From: Cytidiella melzeri
Taxonomy: Eukaryota > Basidiomycota > Agaricomycetes > Polyporales > Irpicaceae
Assembly (NCBI GenBank): GCA_022592445.1
Contig: JABYQR010000333.1
Coordinates: 1 to 47,642 of the forward strand
Direction of reading: 5' to 3'
Length of the DNA: 47,642 bases
Positions 1 to 9,121 of this stretch are shown here, one piece after another (position 1 is the first letter of the stretch; the number at the start of each line of letters is the position of its first letter). The notes under the pieces are model-generated. The model was given only the letters and a program-made list of their open reading frames with translations, searched no databases and was not told where the DNA came from. Both the position numbers and the translations under genes were made by a program.

Positions 1-581
1 CTGCGCGGGAGGCGGAAGGGACCCTTGTCCCCTTGTGAGCTGATCTATGAGGTTCTCAACGGATTTGCGCTTAGGATCCATCAACACCGCAGTCTACAAT
101 GATACTTGGTCGGATGTACTAGGAGCGCTGGAAGGCTGAGTAGGTACTGGCTTCCTCTTCTGTTGCTGGGTAGCTGGAGGGTTTGAAAGGGCATCGAATG
201 GGGAAATGAATTCGAATATTGACCTTCCTCCTGGCGACGGTGGACGCTGCTGCTGAGGAGTCTCGCTCGCAGGAGTGGGGTCAAGAGAGATGAAAGAACT
301 ATTGCCGTAGAAATCGGTCGATCCCTGGGACTGAGGGTCAATGTGAGAGGTAAGATAAGTCGGAGATGGTCTTCCTGAACCTACGGAGCCGACATCTGCT
401 GGGCGTATTGCATGCAATGCGCATATAGGGAGTACTCACCCAGACATGAGCTGCTCAAGTAGAAACTTCCCCTGCGACTCGCTTGAAGATGCTGGCGGTA
501 ATCTTGGCACAGACCCCCGGGGTGTTGGATTTGGTTATTGGAGGTATGAATAGTTCTGAATCCGAGAATCAGCGTACACAT
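1..581 (-). pseudogene. EDC4-like (mRNA decapping enhancer) N-terminal fragment, apparently disrupted
   Basis: Reading down the minus strand, three pieces of a Ser/Pro/Gln-rich protein are visible: one ending in KFLLEQLMS (about 445-520), one with SIFEFISPFDAL (94-410), and one with MDPKRKSVENLIDQLTRGQ (about 3-85) that ends at an AG next to base 1. From memory, this motif order resembles the unstructured N-terminus of fungal EDC4-type decapping scaffolds, ahead of the WD40 region, which would lie outside the window. An intron with GTGAGT donor is likely at about 399-439, but the joined frame is off by one. An in-frame TAG also sits between the second and third pieces. The gene is therefore either a pseudogene or affected by sequence errors. 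The family assignment is tentative. Confidence 0.3.
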
Positions 582-997
582 GCAAATCGAGGGCAGAGAC
601 AGTTGTTAGAGGTGGCGAGAGTGCGAAACAAGGCGCGTAGGCGCTTCGAGGCACGCAAAGTCGCGTAGATCACGCAGGTCACGCATGTGACATTCATGGT
701 GGCCAGCAGAAATAAATTGGTACCATGCGTTAACAGACAGTGAATGAATATACAAATAATGTATGTAGCAGCTAAAAGATCCCAGGCTATGGTGCTAGGT
801 TATGGGAACAAAAGAAACACGATGATGAACGGAACGTTGGGGTGCAGACGTTGGAGGGACTTGTAGCAGAATTGCTGGAGAGACCGGATGGTTACTGAGC
901 TCGTAGAAAATGAGTAGCGGCAGTGCTTGTCCAAATTGGTTGTATGGTGGACCGCTACCTTCCGTCAGACTCGAGAGCACTCCTCTTACTGTGTCAC

Positions 998-3057
998 TCA
1001 CTTTCTCAATATTGGACCTTCTCGATTCAACAAATGCTGCAGCTGATGCGCTCCGCGTGGCTTCCGTTGAGTGGATATAACAGGCTCGTTGTCGTTGTCA
1101 TCTATTTCAATGATCTCTCTGTCGCTGTTCGTGGCTGATTCCAAGTGAGTACTGGATTCTGATACAAATATGGCCCAGTACTCACGGAAAGATGGGCGGG
1201 GCCGTGCTGGCAGGCTGCCGTCGCTGTCAGTCAGTTCGATGACATCAATCGGGTTTGTCAAGTGATGACCTGCCCGAGGAGACGGATTAAGCAAGAGGCG
1301 GGGGCTTGGTGGTGGGAGTTACTATACACGGACATCCGCATCACATGTATAAAAGGGACACGACCGGCACAGGGGTCAGCATCTGTTGCTTACCCTGTGC
1401 CAGGTACGCTACCTTCGCCTCTACGAATCTATCTGTTGCTTACCCTGTGCCAGACCGTTAACATTGACAGGGTTGTTCTTCCTTCAGTTCTCGGCTGAGG
1501 ACGTCAACTTGTGAATATTGCATAGCGAGGAGCGGTACTCACATTTCGAGTGGTTCCTTGGTATTGCGGGTGCCTTTTGCATATTCTGAGCCAGATTTTG
1601 CTCTCGTTTCCGGTACAAGTCTTCAATGATTTCAGAGACCGAAGGCAGGTTTACGGAGCTGTCCGAAGAGGAAGGATTATGTGCCTTGCCTTTGGATGAG
1701 AACCGGTCTCTGATTCCGCTTGCCATACAAAGAGGAGCGGTAGCTAGTGGAGATTGCTGTCTACTGCTAGCGCCTGCATCGTACAACCGCCACTCTCTTC
1801 TCCGACCCGGAGGAGGCATGGCCGCTGACTTTAGTGCTACAGACCGCTGATAACTGGCGACTTGAGGCTGCAAATTGCTTGATGAGGTCTGCGCGGAAGC
1901 AGAAGTTGATGACGCTAGTCCCCGGTGTTCCTCAAAGGCGCGTTTCCTGGCAGCAAGAGCTAAAGTATGGGTGCTTGGGACAGTGGCGGGCGAGGCCGCG
2001 GAGGTTGTGTGGATGCTGGTTTCCTCACTGGGAGAGCGTGAGCGGAGGCTGGGAGATCATCTGTGCACCAGACGTTGGACGAAGTGAGTTACTAAATATC
2101 AACGCGTAGGACGTACTGGGACTGTTGGCTCGACGTTTACTCTGTCGCCAATTCTCATCCGCTTATGATTATGCACCGCTTTGCGGTTCCCATAGCCCTT
2201 TCTCTTGTGGCCAGCCTGAGGTGACCCGTCCGGCGCTGGTGTTTCTGCCAGCTCGTCCTGCATGTCTTGTGGCTCTGAAGAAGAACTGGATTACGAAGGG
2301 GCTACTGACGACCGTGATTCTTGCTGAAGGTCAGTATGGCTTGCGCAGAGGTGGCTCCAAGCAGTACCCACAGGACGATACTAGAGCAGTCCACGCGGGC
2401 ACAAAAGGACAACGATTAAGCCCAGCCATCTCCTGCGACGTGGATGTTGGCGACAAAGATGGGAAAACATGTCTTTTGAATGCGGAGCCAATAAAGTTGA
2501 GCAGATCATATGGACTATAGGATGGCAGAACATGTCGGCGCTTTCCACCAAGGTTTTGCAAGCGATACGCTCGAGAACTTGTGCGGAAAGTGGTAAGTTG
2601 GAAAAAGTAGTCAAGAGGAATGGCCACGTCGGTGAGCTTGAGGGAGAAGTCCTGGGGTTCTGGCTAGAAAAGCGCGAGGTTGGACGGGATGTAGCGCGGA
2701 GAATAGCTCTTCTCGTGAGTGGCTTATTTGCAAAAACTTGCTACAACGTCCTACATGATGTAAGATGCTTTTATTGGTATCTCGTGGGAGAGAGGCAATC
2801 ACCTTCGCATCCTAGAAGGCGGAATACATCAGTAAGAGCGCATATATGCAATGCCAAGAGCCGCTTACCACTTCAGAGTTGTACTCAACGGAGGCGTAAC
2901 CTGCAGATGTATAGCAGGGACATGCTCGAATGAGTAAAGGAGTGATGGAACCTAGAAACGCATCTACAACGGCACCTTTCTGCATACTGAGCGCATTGAC
3001 GTGTCTGTAAATCTCGAGGTGCTGAACAGGATGCAGGTCAAAGTACAGTAAGCACAA
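998..3057 (-). CDS. unidentified multi-exon host gene with SUMO-interacting-like motifs
   Basis: Several coding-like segments line up on the minus strand. One exon near 2872-3030 contains QHLEIYRHVNALSMQKGAVV and ends at a GTAAGC donor. A next exon begins after TTCTAG (about 2815) and reads DAKVIASLPRDTNKS. A segment at about 2331-2650 contains DYFFQLTTFRTSSRAYRLQN. A long Ser-rich exon lies at about 1541-2060, and a final part at 998-1255. That last part carries VIELTDSD and, after a likely 51-nt intron (GTGAGT...ATCAG), EIIEIDDND. Both look like SUMO-interacting motifs (hydrophobic core followed by acidic residues). Some exon joins could not be resolved and the segments may belong to two genes. 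A solo LTR sits between the Ser-rich exon and the VIELTDSD exon. Function unknown. Confidence 0.35.
1256..1469 (+). mobile_element. solo LTR of a Ty1/copia element (same family as the LTR at 28879-29101)
   Basis: The sequence starts TGTCA and ends TGACA, and is flanked by a perfect 5-bp duplication GGGTT (1251-1255 and 1470-1474). It shares with the young copia LTR, in reverse orientation, the TTACCCTGTGCCAG motif twice, the TATA region and the CACAGGGG hairpin arm, but is clearly diverged. No internal sequence remains, so it is a solo LTR. It interrupts the minus-strand host gene, probably in or beside an intron. Confidence 0.85.
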
Positions 3058-3634
3058 AAGTGACTCAAACTCACCCCACGCAGCTCTCTTTCAGATATTC
3101 CGGCAGGAACACCTAAATACTTGTGAATGGTATGGCGTACTTGTTGGAAGAACCCGCTTACCACCCAAATACACGCTAGTCATCTTCTGGGAGCCTGAGG
3201 GCTCTGTCAAACGCCGTGGCAAAGCGACTTGCTAGGCTGACTGCCAATAATATAAGGTAGTATGCACAACAGTTGAGAGATAGGTATATATTGTGGGTAT
3301 AACGCGTCAAACGTGTCTGAAGTCAAAGAGACAATTTTGCCTGGAGGTGGTGAATCTGTGGGATGTGCGTTAGCGAGTTATGCACGAGACGGTCAAATCC
3401 AACACAAACCATGATGTTTGTGTATGTGCTGGGTATCTGAGCAGCGGGGGGAGAGAGAGAGGATGGCGGTTGGGGGCAAGAGCAAGAGCGCCGAGGACGG
3501 GGAAGGGAAGTGTGAAGGGGGTCGATCCACCACATGTGAAGTCAAAGTGAACTTATAAGAAATAAACCAAATGCCGCATTGTACAAACAAATACCCCTGC
3601 ATGTATAGAACAATAGGAACAAACATGTACTCAC

Positions 3635-3769
3635 CGGTTCTGTCAATTCCAGACCAAGTGCAAAGCCAACCTTGAGGATTGATGTGTGCAACAATATAGG
3701 GGTGAGAGCGGTCAAGCGTATGGAGGTGAGGGAGCGCTGCCCTCATGCGCCATAAAGCGTAACTCGGTG
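3635..3769 (-). CDS. possible host exon of unknown gene
   Basis: On the minus strand this stretch is bounded by a good acceptor (TTTCCTGTCAG, just above 3769) and a good donor (GTGAGTACAT, just below 3635). It reads a coding-like peptide containing DRSHPYIVAHINPQGWLC. It may be an upstream exon of the gene at 998-3057. The family is not recognised and the rest of the gene model is not resolved. Confidence 0.3.
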
Positions 3770-3783
3770 CTGACAGGAAAGAG

Positions 3784-3845
3784 CTTACATCCTCTTTTGA
3801 ACAAGACGCGCGTTTCTGCGCGTCATTATCAAAAGAGGATGTAAG
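3784..3845. repeat. 62-bp composite perfect palindrome (cruciform-like)
   Basis: The outer arms CTTACATCCTCTTTTGA and TCAAAAGAGGATGTAAG are perfect 17-bp reverse complements. Inside them, GACGCGC and GCGCGTC form a second 7-bp stem around GTTTCT, with ACAA and ATTA as spacers. It lies just upstream, in minus-strand sense, of the exon at 3635-3769. Origin unknown; it could be a tiny MITE-like insertion or a structured intron or promoter element. Confidence 0.9.
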
Positions 3846-4148
3846 TGTGATTACGCGCGCTCCAAAGTCAATGAGGTGAGCCAACAATAAGGATATACCC
3901 AATTTACCGTGCTTAGCTGCTCTTTGCAGCACCCACCCATCTACTAGTTGCCCTCGCCACATTGCAATTAACAGACTACACATAGATGCTGTTGTTCATA
4001 ACTGTACACAGCAGATTACAAACCAGCATCCAAATACTATGCTTGAGACCAAAACTAGTAGAATTTACTACAACTGCACATACATTGCTGGTCATAGCAT
4101 CTGTTTAACTCCAAATGCGAAGACTTTCTAGGTCAGCCACAATGAGTA

Positions 4149-4752
4149 TGTTAAAACTATATAATATAATATGATATGTAGTTTCCCACGCCTTATTACA
4201 AGGACACTTTAGGTAGCAGAGTTCCCACAGTCTTGATATGGGAATTATGCAGCCGTATATGGAAACTCAAGTAGTAACAATCACATAAGCTGAGACGTAC
4301 AGATATGGGTTGTAATAGTACTATACATATATGTACGCCTGTGTTCTAGTAGCATAGGAAATGACATGGAAAGCACGTATGACTCCAGAGGATGCCTAAA
4401 GCATACATCTGAGGACAAGTACTAGCATGAGTCATTTACTCATTATGTACGCCTCTGGTACAAGTGCTGAGCCTGGCCATACAATGAGTCATGCACTCAT
4501 AGCATGAGTCATGCATGAGTCATGCACTCATAGCATGAGTCATGCATGAGTCATGCACTCATAGCATGAGTCATGCATGAGTCATGCACTTAGTAATACA
4601 GTAGAATAGCTGAAGTAGACATGTACAGTAGTCACTTACATAAGTAGATACAGACATGTATATAAGCAGAGCTGCTGAAGCAGCAAGAATAATAAGACTC
4701 ATCTTCGAAGCTTAACAGCCTCTACCCCTCGCACACATATTCCACTTTGTTA
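4149..4752 (+). mobile_element. solo LTR of a second copia family (same as LTR at 41594-42148)
   Basis: It starts TGTTAAAACTATATAATA and ends CACTTTGTTA, closely matching the LTR at 41594-42148 that is followed by a tRNA-type primer-binding site. A 5-bp duplication GAGTA flanks it (4144-4148 and 4753-4757). There is a TATA box (ATGTATATAAGC) near 4656. U3 carries repeated ATGAGTCAT motifs. No internal region follows, so this is a solo LTR. The end reads TTA rather than the usual CA. Confidence 0.85.
4501..4593 (+). repeat. 31-bp tandem repeat, three copies, in LTR U3
   Basis: The unit begins AGCATGAGTCATGCATGAG and recurs with a 31-bp period at 4501, 4532 and 4563. Each unit holds two ATGAGTCAT palindromes. 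The sister LTR at 41594-42148 has only one unit, so the array has expanded here. Confidence 0.9.
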
Positions 4753-5369
4753 GAGTACTCTAGACGCTTCAACAATATTGCCACTGAGTAAATAACCACT
4801 GAGTCATGCATGCAACACATGAAGATAGCCTGCAAGCCGGCCAAGTGTACTTGAAATTGCAGAGTGGATGACAAATGCACATTTCACAAGGTTGGGACAT
4901 TTGGAAGTTCTGATTTCCCTAAATCAGGTTTATCTCTGAGGTGAAGTTGGCAGAGCGTCACCCACTGACCATTACAGGTTTTGCCGTCAGTGAGAGGGGA
5001 GATCGGCCCGATGAAGTGGCAACCGCTTGCAAACTATGTGATTGGTACAAACCGGATAGCCAAAAATCATGTGATAACCTGCAAGAAAAAGATCAGCAGG
5101 GTTCCAAACGGAGTCTGAGCAACTTTTATCAGTACATTGACTGTATATCCCCAACGTTGGGTTCATCCAAGAAGATTTTTACGTCTGTATGTTGCTGAAG
5201 GGCAGGACTATCTGATGATGTAAAATTTGTGTCTATTCATGTACATGTGTTCAATACAAAAAAAAAAAACAGATTTTTGATGGGAGATTCAGCTCATCAC
5301 ACGCATTTGTAGAGTTAATAACAAAGCAAATGAAACACCATCAAATCATTACACCACACTGTTACAAAA

Positions 5370-5495
5370 TTGCTTACCGGATGTATTACCCCATCAAATT
5401 CCCACAGTTTGGGGGACAAAAAGGTCACATCTGAAAAAGCATCAATGCGCTGGCGCGAACTGGAACAATCCTTCTTCATTCTTCAGGAATCATAA
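5370..5495 (+). repeat. diverged direct repeat, copy 1
   Basis: It shares with 6565-6700, in the same orientation, the ordered blocks GTATT-CCCATCAAA, TCCCAC, a GGGACA block, ACATCTG, GAACNAT and TTCATTCTTCAGGAAT. The two copies are about 1.2 kb apart and clearly diverged. The element type is not identified. Confidence 0.55.
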
Positions 5496-5542
5496 TTGCC
5501 AGTCAGTTAACCAAGTGCACACAAAAGAGAGTGCATCTGTGC

Positions 5543-5734
5543 TCAACAACAATTCAACTCCTCCACGTGATAAGGGTCCTCAGAAGATTGTTCCTCTAAC
5601 CCGATAATAGCTGCATCCATATCTGCCATTTCATCCACAGTAGCTGTATGTGTAGCCCAAAGCTCATCCCGTTGAGTCCGAGCAGCAGCAATTTTGGTAT
5701 CCAGTGACCCAAGAACCGCTACAAGGATGTGCAA
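5543..5734 (-). pseudogene. coiled-coil protein remnant, possibly a transposase C-terminus
   Basis: The 63-residue frame (LDTKIAAARTQRDELWATHT ...) has heptad-like spacing and an acidic end and looks like real protein sequence, but upstream in the same frame it is closed. The style is like the C-terminal coiled coils of large fungal transposases such as KDZ-type, but this is only an impression. It sits among decayed repeats. Confidence 0.25.
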
Positions 5735-6564
5735 CTGCGCCTGTAGCTTTCATCTCTTAATCTCAGCTGGTGACAGGTTGAAGATTAGGTCTTTGAAATT
5801 GTGTCAACAAACAGTATATACATCTTGTCAGGAGGCACCTTCAACATTACTGTATGATGACCAAAATTTGTACTGTGTAGAACTTACCAATGATGTCAAA
5901 CAGATTGTTGCTGTATCACTGTCATCAGTATCAGAATAACCTTGAAGGTTGTTTTCCTGATATTGAGCGTTGTCCATGATAAATGGAACACAAAGAGGTC
6001 TAAGCTCAATAGACGCAGCATACAGACTGGGGCTTACTCTTGGAACAGGAGCAGGAGAAGATGGGTGTATGTAGATGGTTGTTCAGGTTGGCAATGAGGT
6101 TGATACACATGGAATTACCCGGGATGTTGCTTTGTATGGCCTTAGAGGTCACAAGGACCGGATTCAAATCCTGTGTTATGCATTTTCTTGATTTGACTGT
6201 AGGCTTAGTGTGATCATTATAAACATTAATAAATGTAATTGATGGAAGCAAAAAATTGCTGATCAATGCTTTACAAGTCTGTAACAAAAGGAATTAGCTG
6301 TGTTTTAATTTGAGTCTGAGCAGACTTTTTCGGTAATCTGGCCATGACTTACTCAATCCTTCTCCAAATTGGAAGTTCTTGTTACCAGCAAGTTGGCAAG
6401 ACACAGGGCTATGCAGTAGTGTACAATACGCCTCCAGTTGTGTTCAGCTGCAAGCTGTAAAACATGAAAACTGTATTTTGATTGCCAAATGTGATGCAAT
6501 ACAAAGTTTTGAATGGTTGGTAACAAAGCCAGTGTGATGCCATCAGTTCACTTCATTTTAGCTA

Positions 6565-6700
6565 TACAGGAACTGTTACTAGGTGTATTGCCCATCAAAA
6601 TCCCACGCTTGTAGGGACAGTTGCGTTACATCTGCAGGGACATCAAAGCATATGCCTGCACTAGAACGATTCTACTTCATTCTTCAGGAATTGTGATCTC
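6565..6700 (+). repeat. diverged direct repeat, copy 2
   Basis: Partner of the repeat at 5370-5495. Its right end abuts the gypsy solo LTR that begins at 6708. Confidence 0.55.
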
Positions 6701-6707
6701 AACGTAA

Positions 6708-7336
6708 TGTTACAAAGATGGAGCTTGACGCAACAAATAGTGATGTAGTGTGGACAAAAACAACAAGGTGGTAGTGGCAGGCATGTAGCACAATGTGCTC
6801 ATCAGCTATAAACCTTGTTCAGATATCTAGCCCAGTAAAGCCCAAGTTAGTATCTCTTACAACCAGCTATATAGTACAGGAGGATTTGCTGACCTAGCCC
6901 AGTAGAGACCAAGAGGTCAAGATGGGGGCTAGGAGCATACATGCAGCAGTATATATAGACTTCAGGAACCTGAGTGCAGACCATGTTCAGGGAACAAAAG
7001 ACCTACCTAAAGAAGAACCATAGCTACTGTCTGGACTCTGCCAAGACCTCTATTCATGAGAGAATATATCTATAAAGAGACCAGTCTTTGTATTCAGATC
7101 CCACACCTGTGAGAACACTCTACTATAAGCAGAACAACAGCAAAAGAATAATAGGAGTCTATGTGAACAGTATCTAGGACATCAAACCCTAGCTATGGGC
7201 TGAGCAATGTGGTTGTAGCCATGTGGCCTTACATAAGCAATGTGCAAGGAGTTGGAAGGGGTTGCAAAGGCGTTAGAAAAGGGTACAACTAGAGGTAAAA
7301 TGCAAAAGTTAATAACTAGTTGGGCCATCCATGAAA
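6708..7336 (-). mobile_element. old solo LTR of the self-priming gypsy family, inverted
   Basis: The sequence follows the same order as the inverted right LTR at 14281-15039, including TATAAACC, TAGCCCAGTA-AGACCAAGAGGTC, GAACA tracts, CATCAAACCCTAGCTATGGG and the terminal GGGCCATCCATGA. It is shortened by deletions (629 versus about 758 bp). The flanking 5-mers do not match, so no target duplication survives and the insertion is old. Confidence 0.75.
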
Positions 7337-7689
7337 TAGTTCTTGCACGCTGATACGCCCAGAAAACGGCTAGGCGCGGAGACACGGCAGCAGCCAGCCA
7401 TTTGCGCGGCCCACATCCTCCTGAGCGGCAAATCCCTTCACTTTCCCAGCACCGTGAGCACGAGAGGTTACCGTGGTCACAAGGAGTCTGCCGAGGATCC
7501 GAGGACTTGTCAAGGGGCAGCAACCCGCCGGAACCATCCGAGGCCAAGAACTCGCACCGGAATTTAACTCGCAGACACGCCCTTTTCGCATCGGAGTATG
7601 GGCCAGCCAGCCACCAAGTGTTTCGAACGCGGGTCGGACCAACAATGGAAGAAAATTGGCTCGCAGATCCCGTTTCATGAAGCCTCCTG
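7337..7689. other. GC-rich segment of unknown origin
   Basis: About 350 bp markedly richer in GC than both flanks, lying between the old gypsy LTR and a copia RT fragment. Open frames exist on both strands, but none shows a recognisable domain. It could be a captured host fragment. Confidence 0.4.
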
Positions 7690-7798
7690 TACTATGCAAT
7701 ATACTTTTCCAACTTGGACTTAAGTGCTCAGATTACAACAATGCTGTCTTCTATCTATACAAGGGAGACAAACTCATACTTATACTTGCGGTTCATGT
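7690..7798 (+). pseudogene. copia reverse transcriptase fragment
   Basis: It reads LFQLGLKCSDYNNAVFYLY and LILILAVHV, the same RT segment as in the copia at 15180-15290 and the young copia at about 37450-37560. It is cut off just before the conserved VDD by the start of the gypsy LTR at 7799. Only about 36 codons remain. Confidence 0.8.
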
Positions 7799-8391
7799 TG
7801 TTGTGGATGGCCCAACTAGCCCTTATTTTTCGCAATTTACCTCTTGTTTTTATCTGTAAAACTCCGGACTACAACCCAGTTGCAATCCTCTTTGCACAAA
7901 CTCCTTGCATGTCTATTAAGCGCACGTATCACGTGGCTTAGACACTCTACACGGTCACGTTACTTGCTACTATGTCACACTGGCATGTGACTTACCTTAA
8001 GTAAGACCACATGGCTACAGACACATGGCTCAGCCCATAGCTAGGGTTTGACATCATAGATACCGTTCACATGGACTCCTTTTGTTCTTTCCCTATTGTT
8101 TTCTTTATGGAAGGATGTTCTCACAGCTGTGGGATTGGAATACAATAGATGGTATCTTTTTAGATAGATTCTCTTACAAGTAGAGTTCTTGGCAAGGTCT
8201 AGACAATAGCTATTATTCTCCATTAGGTAGTTCTTTTGTTCTTTGTTCACACGGCTTCTTGCAAAGCCTGCACTCAACATAGTCTGTGCGCATGTCTCTG
8301 AAGTCTATATAAGCAGCTACATGTACGCTCCTAGCCCCCCATCTCGACCTCTTGGTCTTTACTGGGCTAGGTAAGCCACTCTGTAACAGTA
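7799..8391 (+). mobile_element. truncated LTR of the self-priming gypsy family
   Basis: It begins TGTTGTGGATGGCCC, equivalent to the TGTCATGGATGGC terminus of the LTR at 14281-15039 (reverse strand), and follows that LTR through the TATA box and the motif ATCTCGACCT (8341-8350). It is then cut by the chromodomain gypsy LTR at 8392. The rest of U5 is missing. It lies inside copia RT sequence. Confidence 0.8.
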
Positions 8392-9121
8392 AGGGTTACA
8401 CTCACCAGATAAGTGTTCAACTTGAGGGGGAGATAGTGAGATAGAGAGTAGGAGGTGTGGTGAGTGAAGTAATGGGGAGTACAGAGTAGTCCTTTATCAA
8501 CAGAGTGGATAAGACTGAGGGGATATGCCCTCAGGAGTGCCTCTATATATACATGAAGGGGAGGACCCCAGGTACTACCCTAAGACCCCTGATACCTACA
8601 TGAGTAAGCGAAGTAATCTACCTTACTAAGCATGCCCTATGCCCTAGTGGTGCCACTTCAATAATCAACCAATAGCAATTGTCCCCATGACCTGACCCCA
8701 TGACCCAGTTCCAAGGCTAGACTTGTTCTAGCTTGTTCTAAGACAAGGCTAGACTTTTCCAGAAGGTTCTAAGAACTATGACATCATCTAATGGAATGTT
8801 CTATACTATGACATCATAGTTCCAGCATGTTCCACAAGGTTCCAGAGAGTTCTATCATGTGATACACATATAAGGAAAGGAGCGCATCAGCGCATCAGAG
8901 ACAGGAGGCGCATCAGCGCATCAATTGATAGGCACTGAGAATAAGCGCCGGAATAAGCGCCTGATAAGCGCCGGAATAAGCGCTTAAATATTCCCAATAA
9001 TACCGTTGCCTGGTAAGGCAAGTCTTGTAGAAACATTGAAAATCTGTGATAGGTTCACAAGCCTGGCAGTACCATGATACACGCTGATCCTCTCTCTTGT
9101 CTTCACTCACACGCTGTCACA
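8392..9121 (+). mobile_element. 5' LTR of a chromodomain Ty3/gypsy element
   Basis: It starts TGTAACAGTAAGG, as does the 3' LTR fragment at 10856, and ends CTGTCACA. Terminal TGT...ACA, a TATA-like ACATATAAGG near 8868, and downstream short repeats (AATAAGCGC four times at about 8940-8983; GCGCATCA repeats before that). The boundary at 9121 is inferred because internal coding sequence starts immediately after it. Confidence 0.65.

Larger units (their letters stand above)
4758..6707. other. gene-poor AT-rich stretch with decayed repeats
   Basis: No convincing intact gene is seen in these two kilobases. It contains a pair of diverged direct repeats (5370-5495 and 6565-6700), a short minus-strand coding remnant (5543-5734) and a poly-A run near 5260. 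A plus-strand open frame at 4941-5198 has no recognisable domain. It is probably decayed transposon sequence. Confidence 0.5.

Noticed and set aside
4501..4593. CRISPR-like repeat array
   Set aside because: Direct tandem repeats with no unique spacers, inside a eukaryotic LTR.
4941..5198. Small plus-strand gene
   Set aside because: No domain, no intron signals, and it lies in decayed repeat sequence.
7402..7859. Plus-strand ORFs joining the GC-rich segment to copia RT
   Set aside because: The apparent fusions run from unrelated sequence into an RT fragment in the wrong frame and then into an LTR.
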